From Alphaproteobacteria bacterium (GTDB lineage Bacteria > Pseudomonadota > Alphaproteobacteria > UBA8366): a stretch of DNA of 5,098 nt. The DNA lies in the NCBI GenBank assembly GCA_018665505.1, contig JABJCS010000098.1:1-5098 (forward strand), given 5' to 3'. The translations under genes and the position numbers were made by a program. The notes below the pieces were generated by a model. That model made no database searches. It had not been told where the DNA came from and worked only from the letters and a program-made list of their open reading frames with translations. Shown here piece by piece: positions 1-5,011 of this stretch. Each line of letters begins with the position of its first letter. Within the stretch, counting starts at the first letter, position 1.

Positions 1-100
1 ATAAACTGGCAGCTGTCCGGGCCGTCGTGCCAGCAACAAAATGTTCGATCAGACGATCCTGCCTGTATCTGCTCAGACGGCTCTTGCGCATGGATACCAT
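1..100 (-). CDS. IS1595-family transposase, N-terminal fragment (continues beyond the left edge)
   Basis: Thirty-three codons are visible, starting MVSMRKSRLSRYRQDRLIEH and continuing FVAGTTARTAASL. The RKSRLS..RQ.RLIEHFVAGTTARTAA pattern is the conserved N-terminus of IS1595/ISXO2-type DDE transposases and corresponds to the small helix-turn-helix DNA-binding segment that recognises the element ends. The catalytic domain lies outside the window. Two in-frame ATGs are possible, at 100 and 91. The one at 100 is preceded by AGAGG with 5 bases of spacing, so it is preferred, although many family members start at the position equivalent to MRKSRL (91). No stop codon or frameshift occurs in the visible part, so nothing suggests decay. 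Confidence 0.8.
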   Translation of the reverse strand, partial: MVSMRKSRLSRYRQDRLIEHFVAGTTARTAASL

Positions 101-123
101 GATAACCTCTAATCTCGGTTATC
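101..123 (-). promoter_or_regulatory. Palindrome overlapping the transposase ribosome binding site
   Basis: GATAACC (101-107) and GGTTATC (117-123) form a perfect 7-base inverted repeat with a 9-base loop. In minus-strand RNA the loop and 3' arm contain the AGAGG ribosome binding site, and the transposase ATG at 100 follows the stem directly. A transcript entering from outside the element would fold this hairpin and hide the ribosome binding site, whereas one starting inside the element might lack the 5' arm. The repeat is seen directly; the regulatory role is inferred. Confidence 0.5.
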
Positions 124-236
124 TGGGACAGCCCCAAAAATATTCTCGCAATAACCCTCGAAAACTTTCGTCGTCAACGAAGCATCTAATCGGTTAAGTA
201 CCTGCGATAACACTAAAAACAATGGACCGGAAGGCA

Positions 237-286
237 TTCAAACAATTGCCCTGCGTTGACATAATTTTTACACGCTCCCATCCTAT
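237..286 (+). promoter_or_regulatory. Candidate sigma70 promoter region for the lipoprotein operon
   Basis: Two overlapping arrangements are visible. The first is TTCAAA (237-242), 17 bases, CATAAT (260-265), matching consensus at 4/6 and 5/6. The second has a perfect -35 TTGACA (256-261) with only weak -10 choices, CATCCT at 279-284 (17-base spacing) or TCCTAT at 281-286 (19). Either would give an 80-95 base leader before the ATG at 366. The rest of 136-365 is AT-rich, with a small TTCGT/ACGAA stem-loop at 167-181, and no other gene was seen in it. Confidence 0.38.
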
Positions 287-365
287 GAAGAGCATTCGAA
301 CTCTAACGGCGCGAAATTAAGTATATGCTTACCGTATCGAAATCTTTATTTGCTGGGATCGCTTG

Positions 366-1115
366 ATGAAAAACATGAAATTTCCGAACGCGTTCGGTAT
401 CGCTGCGATTTCTTTTTCCTGCCTGCTTGCGGCATGTTTACCCACTTCCTATCCTGGATTTGATGGCCCACAAGTCAGCGGTCACGGACAGCACGAACAA
501 TCCATTCTCAGCAAACTGACCCATTGGCGGCAACTTGCGTCTCAAACGGCAGAATCGATACGCGGATGCCTCAATGCAGAAGGTGAGAAATCTCGAAATT
601 CTAAGTGCGGAGTCAAAAGCGATCACGCCGTATATCTCGCAAATACGGACATGACATCGCCTTTCGGGCGGGCATTCCACGACCTGTTGAGCACCGAGCT
701 GTTGGAACGCGGCATCCGATTATCGGATAAACCCGGAAATGCTGTTATCGTCCGTACCAATACGCGGTTGGTCGAACGCGATGGCATTCTGCCCGCAGGT
801 GATTTCCCTGGTCCCGTTACTGCTCTTTCAGGTGGTCTTGTGCTCACTAATTTTGCGATACCGGGTTTGGTCGCTCTCGGTGGTGCCGCCGATTATCTTC
901 AGTTTCGAAAAGATTATACTCAGGGTTCCCAGTTACTGGTCACTACCTCATTGCATCTCGATGGAATTTTGCTTCGGCAATTTGCCCAAAGCTTTTACAT
1001 TCCCTCGACGGATCGAGTGCAATATGCGTCCGGACTTCCACATCCCGCTCCTTCGATTAGCAGGAAGTCAGCGACCACGCCGTCGGTCGCCGTTTTCAAG
1101 ATTGTGAACGATTGA
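366..1115 (+). CDS. Outer-membrane lipoprotein, probably a diverged FlgO-like protein
   Basis: The 249-residue product has a short lipoprotein signal peptide: Lys residues at 2 and 5, a hydrophobic stretch at 9-23, and lipobox LLAAC with the acylated Cys at 24. The +2 residue is Leu, not Asp, which predicts sorting to the outer membrane. The mature part was not recognised as a named family on its own. It does follow the plan of the FlgO-domain protein next door: FGRAFHDLLSTELLERGIRL (100-119) resembles FGR...EQLTSRLAQMGYE, and LLVTTSLHLDGILLRQFAQSFYIP (190-213) resembles VYVTLRLISATDGRVIFAYDYVLP. Between these sits a hydrophobic Gly/Ala/Leu-rich segment at about 150-178. Cys68 and Cys81 could form a disulfide. 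The ATG at 366 is chosen because GGGA lies 7 bases upstream; a TTG directly before it and an ATG at 375 are weaker alternatives. It is probably co-transcribed with the next gene. Confidence 0.75.
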   Translation: MKNMKFPNAFGIAAISFSCLLAACLPTSYPGFDGPQVSGHGQHEQSILSKLTHWRQLASQTAESIRGCLNAEGEKSRNSKCGVKSDHAVYLANTDMTSPFGRAFHDLLSTELLERGIRLSDKPGNAVIVRTNTRLVERDGILPAGDFPGPVTALSGGLVLTNFAIPGLVALGGAADYLQFRKDYTQGSQLLVTTSLHLDGILLRQFAQSFYIPSTDRVQYASGLPHPAPSISRKSATTPSVAVFKIVND

Positions 1116-1125
1116 GGCGACTGAC

Positions 1126-1713
1126 ATGAATTTGAACCTAAAAAACTTAAAATGCGGAGCGCTGGCATCCGGCATTGTAATGATCTTAGCCGGGTGTGGT
1201 CCGCAATTTACCGGGCATTCGGGGGTCGGCTCAGACACGCCGCGCTCTCAAGACGCGGACTTGGTAAGCCATAGTTATCAGGCGGCAGAGAACATTGTGA
1301 CCTCCGCGCATCGGCAAATCGACCGCGAGAAACCGATTCTCGTCGCCAGCCTCGTCAACGTCTCCAATCTACGACAATCTTCCAATTTCGGGCGCATCGT
1401 CTCCGAACAACTCACGTCGCGCCTGGCTCAAATGGGCTACGAAACCCGTGAACTGAAGTTGCGCTCAAGCTTTCTCGTGTTGAGCGGGACCGGCGAACTC
1501 GTGCTGTCACGCCGATTGAAAGACATCAGCCAAAAGCAATCCGCGCAAGCCATCATCACCGGCGTATATGCGGTGGCCAAAAAAAACGTCTATGTGACGC
1601 TGCGACTCATCAGCGCGACGGATGGTCGGGTCATTTTCGCCTACGACTACGTCTTGCCGCTCGGGCCTGATATGATCGCCTTGTTGGCCCCCGTTGATCC
1701 AGCAGGTTATTGA
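1126..1713 (+). CDS. FlgO-family outer-membrane lipoprotein
   Basis: The 195-residue product has a lipoprotein signal with lipobox LAGC and acylated Cys24; the +2 residue is Gly, consistent with the outer membrane. Residues about 50-180 match the FlgO domain: a strand at 71-77 (ILVASLV), FGRIVSEQLTSRL (88-100), an invariant-looking GELVLSRRL block (123-131), an alternating segment AQAIITGVYAV (140-150), and VYVTLRLISATDGRVIFAYDYVLP (155-178). In Vibrio, FlgO is an outer-membrane lipoprotein needed for flagellar stability and motility, but the domain also occurs in proteins unconnected to flagella, and no flagellar gene is visible here. The start is supported by GAGG overlapping the upstream stop codon, 8 bases before the ATG. 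The 10-base gap to the upstream lipoprotein gene points to one operon. The stop overlaps the convergent prepilin peptidase gene by 7 bases. Confidence 0.85.
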   Translation: MNLNLKNLKCGALASGIVMILAGCGPQFTGHSGVGSDTPRSQDADLVSHSYQAAENIVTSAHRQIDREKPILVASLVNVSNLRQSSNFGRIVSEQLTSRLAQMGYETRELKLRSSFLVLSGTGELVLSRRLKDISQKQSAQAIITGVYAVAKKNVYVTLRLISATDGRVIFAYDYVLPLGPDMIALLAPVDPAGY

Positions 1714-2240
1714 AGACCCAACTGGCCAAGGATCGGCACTGTTAACGGCATCCGCCACAAACTGACGAGCATTCCGCCACCTATCGCAACGCCATAAGGG
1801 ATCGCATCGCGATTACCGTGTAATTGCGCCAACCAGCCGACCCGCGACGCAACCTCGGGCAAAGGGAATCGTCGGAAGACAATCAGGATAACCGCGAATA
1901 CCCCGCCGATGGCGGCAACAAAAAACACGTACGCATAAAGCGACGTCCATCCGGTCCAAAGAGCACCAGCGGAGAGGAGCTTCGCATCGCCGCCGCCGAT
2001 ATATCCGCGCACAAACAAAATAAAGCAGATCAATAAAAGCGCCGCCGCTGCGGACACATGCGCTAAAACATCCATCCCCGAAACGCCAACCGCGAGCGCC
2101 GTTGGGATAAACGCCACCGTCACCAATACCGGCAATATGTTCGGAATGCGAAAGGTCAGGAGATCGCTGACCATAGCCGCGCACATCGCGAACGACATAA
2201 CGCAGACCCCGGCCACGGCGAGAAGCGTGGTGGCGGACAA
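1707..2240 (-). CDS. cpaA: Prepilin peptidase, A24 family (CpaA/TadV type)
   Basis: This 177-residue inner-membrane aspartyl protease would cleave the leader peptide of Flp/Tad-type prepilins before pilus assembly. Both catalytic aspartates are present in their expected settings: Asp26 in SDLLTFRIPN, and Asp85 in the GxGD motif of GYIGGGDAKLL (79-89). Most of the rest is hydrophobic, with about five or six membrane segments, and the C-terminus ends in GQLGLQ. The N-terminal cysteine/methylase domain of larger PilD-type enzymes is absent, which places it with the short CpaA/TadV class. The start is TTG, supported by GGAG 8 bases upstream; no better ATG exists upstream. It begins 23 bases after the crp-like gene, suggesting co-transcription. 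No pilin or tad gene is in the window, so its substrate is unknown. The gene symbol follows the family, not a proven role. Confidence 0.88.
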   Translation of the reverse strand: MSATTLLAVAGVCVMSFAMCAAMVSDLLTFRIPNILPVLVTVAFIPTALAVGVSGMDVLAHVSAAAALLLICFILFVRGYIGGGDAKLLSAGALWTGWTSLYAYVFFVAAIGGVFAVILIVFRRFPLPEVASRVGWLAQLHGNRDAIPYGVAIGGGMLVSLWRMPLTVPILGQLGLQ

Positions 2241-2263
2241 GTTTTTGCTCCGCTGGTTTCTCT

Positions 2264-2968
2264 CTAATCCAATCCCGCGAGCAATTTGAGCTTTGCGTGA
2301 TCCTTAATTTCGAAGCTCCGATGCCGTCGTTCCATGACACCGTTTCGGACCAGCCCGCCGATGGCGTTCGCGACGTCTAACTTATCGGTTCCGGACCAAC
2401 TCGCGATTTCCTTATGGGCGGGGACGACATCGATCAGCCACGTCCCATCGCCTTTTGGGTTGGGTTCGGAAATTCGCAACAATTCCAGAAAAATGCGCTG
2501 ATGTGGCGATAACGCGCTCAATGTTGAAATGCGCTCAGTCAGATTACGGATAATACCGGCGAATCGATCCAACAGGTCGAGGGAAATTTTCGGATACTCC
2601 ATCAGCATCGCGATAAAATCCTCCCGCTCCAAGCGCGCGATGACACAATTCTCACTTCCCAGGACTCGCGCCGACCGACCGCGGCAATCGACCGCCGACA
2701 ATTCACCGAAATTGGAGCCTTCCTCAAGATCGGCGAGCGCAATCTCTTGACGGTCGCCCGCGAAATTCATAATGCGAACGGTCCCTCTCACGAGGAAAAA
2801 CACTTCGTGCTGGTCGTCTCCCGCCCGGTCGAGGATCACGTCGTCTGGATCGAACTCGATCCCCGAACATTTGAGCTCAATCGCCGAACGGGCCTCCTCG
2901 GGTAAATTTTGCAGGAGCGTAATGTTTGCCAAGCTGCAATTTTCGGCTACTGGATCAATCTCTTTCAT
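2264..2968 (-). CDS. Crp/Fnr-family transcriptional regulator
   Basis: The 234-residue cytoplasmic DNA-binding regulator has an N-terminal cyclic-nucleotide-binding beta-roll (about 16-122), a long dimerisation helix (about 127-150) and a C-terminal winged helix (about 158-225). In the effector pocket GEL (88-90) and RSA (98-100) match the Glu and Arg-Ser residues that hold the cyclic nucleotide in E. coli CRP, so a cNMP ligand is possible. FNR-type iron-sulfur cysteines are not evident. The recognition helix reads TDKLDVANAI (194-203), not the usual R-E-T-V-x-R form, so its operator probably differs from the CRP/FNR consensus. The ATG at 2968 is chosen because GGAGGGGAA lies immediately upstream; an in-frame ATG at 2998 would add ten residues (MGSFVGCGGE) behind a weaker GGGA site. 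It probably heads an operon with the prepilin peptidase. Confidence 0.87.
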   Translation of the reverse strand: MKEIDPVAENCSLANITLLQNLPEEARSAIELKCSGIEFDPDDVILDRAGDDQHEVFFLVRGTVRIMNFAGDRQEIALADLEEGSNFGELSAVDCRGRSARVLGSENCVIARLEREDFIAMLMEYPKISLDLLDRFAGIIRNLTERISTLSALSPHQRIFLELLRISEPNPKGDGTWLIDVVPAHKEIASWSGTDKLDVANAIGGLVRNGVMERRHRSFEIKDHAKLKLLAGLD

Positions 2969-3058
2969 TTCCCCTCCACAGCCGACAAAACTGCCCATTT
3001 CATCCCACTGCTACCATCGTACGCCCGGTCGATGGCAACTTCACATCCGCAGAAAGAA

Positions 3059-3086
3059 AGTGTATCGAAAAATCGCGCAGGATCAA
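3059..3086 (-). promoter_or_regulatory. Candidate promoter for the crp-like/prepilin peptidase pair
   Basis: On the minus strand TTGATC (3086-3081), a 16-base spacer and TACACT (3064-3059) give 4/6 matches at both elements. It lies in the 156-base gap between the PilZ gene and the Crp-like gene, leaving a leader of about 85 bases. The gap is larger than the others in this cluster, which fits a separate transcription start, but read-through from the PilZ gene is equally possible since no terminator is visible. Confidence 0.33.
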
Positions 3087-3124
3087 TGCGTACCCAAGTA
3101 ATCATTGCTTCCAAGAATGCGAAA

Positions 3125-3469
3125 TCAATCGGCAATAGGCGCGAGAAATGCCGCCATCGATGCCGGCGGATTGGTGATTTCCTTGGAAAACCGCAGTCCC
3201 GTATAACCTTCCCGTAACCACACCACTTCGGCACGTCGTAGATCGTTAAACTTATCGATTTTTAAATATAACTCGGTACCCAGGGAAATTTCCGCCGAAG
3301 TTTTGACCCGAGCGCCGGACGTCGACATATCCGCGATCATGCATCGGACGGATGATCCATCGTCTTCGAGCAAGCTGCCGACGAGGATCGATCTCCGCCG
3401 CTGAGATTTCCTGTTATTTTCCAAGAAGGTTCCCGCTTCCGAACAATTAGATGATCGTCTTTCAAACAC
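3125..3469 (-). CDS. PilZ-domain protein, possible c-di-GMP receptor
   Basis: This 114-residue single-domain protein carries both c-di-GMP-binding signatures of PilZ: an arginine-rich RxxxR stretch (R20-K-S-Q-R24, followed by RR) and DMSTSG (47-52), matching D/NxSxxG. The following strands AEISLGTELYLKI and AEVVWLREGYTGLRF fit the PilZ barrel. Stand-alone PilZ proteins act in the cytoplasm by binding partner proteins and often control motility, pili or exopolysaccharide. The GTG start at 3469 has no clear ribosome binding site. A TTG at 3424, just before ENNRKSQRRR and preceded by GGGA, would give a 99-residue protein that still contains all the motifs. It lies 36 bases after the DUF6166 gene on the same strand and may be co-transcribed with it. 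Confidence 0.82.
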   Translation of the reverse strand: MFERRSSNCSEAGTFLENNRKSQRRRSILVGSLLEDDGSSVRCMIADMSTSGARVKTSAEISLGTELYLKIDKFNDLRRAEVVWLREGYTGLRFSKEITNPPASMAAFLAPIAD

Positions 3470-3505
3470 CCGGTCGGTGAAGCATAAAAAGCTTTTCCGC
3501 CGAAA

Positions 3506-3904
3506 TCAATTCTGCCTTTTTACCCGGCTCATCAACTGTTCCAGAGTTAAAGGCACATCCGTGACATCATTCAAGGAACCATCGATCTGCGCGCCGTCAA
3601 TCGTCCATTCATCGCGATCTATTTCAGCAATCACGAGCCCGCAATAGCGTTTGAAATCCCGCAAGGCGACACCGTCATTATCGACGTGATGATCGGCCAA
3701 TATCGCCAACGCTAACTGCATAGGTCCGGCGCCGTTATACCCCAATTCGAAACCGACTTCCGACATCGCGCGTAAATCTACCCGTGGGTCCAACGGCATC
3801 CCGTCAACCGTCACTTCAGTCCCTTTGAGCGTTCTTTGTCCGCGATAGATTTTCGCCACTCGGATGTCCTCGCCAATCTTTGCAACAACTATTGCACCCT
3901 CCAT
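3506..3904 (-). CDS. DUF6166-family protein of unknown function
   Basis: The 132-residue product has the block GFELGYNGAGPMQLALAILADHH (51-73), characteristic of DUF6166 proteins, which typically begin KIYRGxR and end with a conserved Phe-containing stretch; here KIYRGQR is at 18-24 and DFKRYCGLVIAEIDRDEWTID at 84-104. No signal peptide or membrane segment is visible, so it is probably cytoplasmic. The biochemical role of the family is not known to me. The ATG at 3904 has only a weak upstream site. A GTG at 3859, preceded by GAGG with 8 bases of spacing and directly before AKIYRGQR, would give a 117-residue protein that starts where family members usually do, so the true start is uncertain. 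It is divergent from the LLM oxidoreductase gene across a 102-base gap. Confidence 0.75.
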   Translation of the reverse strand: MEGAIVVAKIGEDIRVAKIYRGQRTLKGTEVTVDGMPLDPRVDLRAMSEVGFELGYNGAGPMQLALAILADHHVDNDGVALRDFKRYCGLVIAEIDRDEWTIDGAQIDGSLNDVTDVPLTLEQLMSRVKRQN

Positions 3905-3939
3905 GGCTCATATCAAAACCTTCAGATGATTCGTTCCGC

Positions 3940-3971
3940 TTGATCGCCAGGATGGTGCTGCGGTCTATTAT
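3940..3971 (+). promoter_or_regulatory. Candidate promoter for the LLM oxidoreductase gene
   Basis: TTGATC (3940-3945) is followed by TCTATT (3964-3969, 18-base spacing) and the overlapping TATTAT (3966-3971, 5/6 match but 20-base spacing). It sits in the 102-base divergent gap, and the gene's own ribosome binding site, GGAGAGAG (3992-3999), lies just downstream. No convincing promoter for the opposite-strand DUF6166 gene was seen in the same gap. Confidence 0.3.
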
Positions 3972-4006
3972 TCATTCGGCAACCGCATATTGGAGAGAGA
4001 AGACAC

Positions 4007-4861
4007 ATGGATGTTGGAATCGTCATGCCGTGCTCGGCCATCACACCGCCCGACCTGATCGCGGGAACCGCGAAGGCCATCGAAGAACGCGGTTTCGCGT
4101 CCATCTGGGCGCCGGAACACGTCATCTTTTTCGATCAGTATAAATCGCAATATCCCTATGCGGATCACGGCAAGCTATTGGGTTTCGATCACGGCATGAT
4201 GGAGCCTTGGACGGTCCTTTCATACGTTGCCGCCAATACAAACCGCGTGCGCCTCGGCTCCAGTATTTGCCTCGTACCGCAGCGCAATCCGGTCTACACC
4301 GCGAAACAAATCACGGATGTCGACTTTCTCTCGGGCGGGCGTGTCGATTTTGGCGTCGGCGCCGGTTGGCTAAAAGAGGAGTTCGACGCCCTGCAGGTCC
4401 CGTTTGAACGCCGTGGCGCGCGCACCAGCGATTATATCCGTGTCATGCAGGCGCTCTGGACGATGGAGAAACCAAGCTATCAGGGGGAATTTTATACCTT
4501 GCCCGAATGCACCCAGAACCCGAAGCCGGTGCAAACACCACATCCGCCAATTTTCTTCGGAGGCGAGAGCAGACCCGCATTGCGGCGCGTCGCCACGCAA
4601 GGGCAAGGCTGGATGGGTGCCAGTATGATGCCGGAAGATTTGCCCGAGAAGTTAGCGTTATTGGACACCTTGCTTGGCGAACAAGGCCGCAAACGGTCAG
4701 ACATTAAAGTTTACACGTTGCCGAATATCGCGCCGAAGGCCGATCTATTCCCGCAATACGAAGACCTTGGGGTCGAACAAGTTATCCATCTGGTGCCAAT
4801 GAAGAACATCGACGACGTCCGCCAACGTCTCGACACTATGGCGAAGATGGCGTTTGGATAA
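4007..4861 (+). CDS. LLM-class (luciferase-like) flavin/F420-dependent oxidoreductase
   Basis: The 284-residue cytoplasmic TIM-barrel enzyme belongs to the bacterial luciferase-like superfamily and resembles the TIGR03619 F420-dependent group. Visible hallmarks are the first strand VGIVMP (3-8), ERGFASIWAPEHV (27-39), RLGSSICLVPQRNPVYTAKQ (82-101), the signature LSGGRVDFGVGAGWLKEEFDAL (108-129), and PVQTPHPPIFFGGESRPALRRVA near residues 174-200. Length is normal for the family and the frame is intact. The substrate cannot be predicted. The cofactor is also unsure: many proteobacterial members are labelled F420-dependent by homology, but some use FMN and no F420 biosynthesis gene is in view. 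The start is supported by GGAGAGAG upstream. It appears to be transcribed alone; no intrinsic terminator with a T-run follows it. Confidence 0.9.
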   Translation: MDVGIVMPCSAITPPDLIAGTAKAIEERGFASIWAPEHVIFFDQYKSQYPYADHGKLLGFDHGMMEPWTVLSYVAANTNRVRLGSSICLVPQRNPVYTAKQITDVDFLSGGRVDFGVGAGWLKEEFDALQVPFERRGARTSDYIRVMQALWTMEKPSYQGEFYTLPECTQNPKPVQTPHPPIFFGGESRPALRRVATQGQGWMGASMMPEDLPEKLALLDTLLGEQGRKRSDIKVYTLPNIAPKADLFPQYEDLGVEQVIHLVPMKNIDDVRQRLDTMAKMAFG

Positions 4862-4879
4862 ATTTGCGTTGTAGGCATT

Positions 4880-4892
4880 CCCGTATAACGGG
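4880..4892 (+). repeat. Small GC-rich inverted repeat after the oxidoreductase gene
   Basis: CCCG (4880-4883) and CGGG (4889-4892) flank a 5-base loop, 18 bases past the stop codon. It could contribute to transcript 3'-end formation, but the stem is only four base pairs and no T-run follows, so it is not a convincing intrinsic terminator. Confidence 0.25.
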
Positions 4893-4911
4893 GCACAATA
4901 TATGGTACGGG

Positions 4912-4984
4912 TGAGAAGAAGTTTCTCCTAAAACTCATTAAACCTCTATTTTTATTGAGAAAATTAATGTCATAATTTTTCTCA
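4912..4984 (+). repeat. Two related inverted repeats (GAGAA/TTCTC arms) in the AT-rich spacer
   Basis: The first repeat pairs GAGAA (4913-4917) with TTCTC (4923-4927). The second is stronger: TGAGAAAATTA (4956-4966) pairs with TAATTTTTCTCA (4973-4984), 11 base pairs with one bulged T and a 6-base loop. The arms are interchangeable: 4922-4927 can pair with 4957-4962, and 4912-4917 can pair with 4979-4984, so alternative folds are possible. The second palindrome also covers a -10-like CATAAT (4971-4976). It could be an operator or a leader structure for the gene at 5012. No T-run follows on either strand, so a terminator is unlikely. Confidence 0.5.
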
Positions 4985-5011
4985 CGGGGGCGACTTTAGG
5001 GGAATTGTCGA

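Larger units (their letters stand above)
1..135 (-). mobile_element. Tip of an IS1595-family insertion sequence (truncated by window edge)
   Basis: This is the transposase-start end of an insertion sequence whose remainder lies left of the window. On the minus strand the element would begin with GGGGCTGTCCCAGATAACC (135 down to 117). That resembles a terminal inverted repeat and lies about 35 bases from the start of an IS1595-like transposase, the expected layout for such an element. IS1595 elements usually duplicate 8 bases of target on insertion; the adjoining bases 136-143 (aaaaatat) are the candidate duplication, but the other flank is not visible. The exact boundary at 135 is inferred from the GGGG end of the repeat. 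Whether the element is complete and active cannot be judged here. Confidence 0.72.

Noticed and set aside
321..352. A sigma28 (flagellar) promoter upstream of the FlgO-like operon
   Set aside because: Only loose matches to the TAAAGTTT / GCCGATAA elements were found in 310-352; the sigma70-like elements further upstream fit better.
739..1107. A 122-codon plus-strand frame inside the first lipoprotein gene
   Set aside because: It lies wholly within a better-supported lipoprotein gene in another frame and has no start signal or family resemblance.
1683..1735. TTGGCC/GGCCAA and GATCC/GGATC inverted repeats around the convergent gene ends, as a bidirectional terminator
   Set aside because: The arms are short and widely spaced and no T-run follows on either strand; they lie within coding sequence and are probably chance.
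1813..2340. A 175-codon minus-strand open frame overlapping the prepilin peptidase
   Set aside because: It overlaps the peptidase in another frame, is rich in Arg, Cys and Gly typical of an off-frame translation, and shows no domain. The peptidase frame has both catalytic motifs.
2965..3234. An 89-codon minus-strand frame spanning the gap between the PilZ and Crp-like genes
   Set aside because: It overlaps the 3' end of the PilZ gene and the 5' end of the Crp-like gene, has unlikely composition (many Trp, Cys, Arg) and no recognisable feature; the gap is better explained as a promoter and leader.
3479..3496. AAAAGCTTTT palindrome and AAGC/GCTT stem between the DUF6166 and PilZ genes, as a terminator
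   Set aside because: The stem is only four base pairs and AT-rich, with no T-run placed after it on the minus strand.
3940..3954. FNR/CRP-type box (TTGAT-N4-ATCAA) upstream of the oxidoreductase gene
   Set aside because: Only the left half-site TTGAT is present; the right half reads AGGAT.
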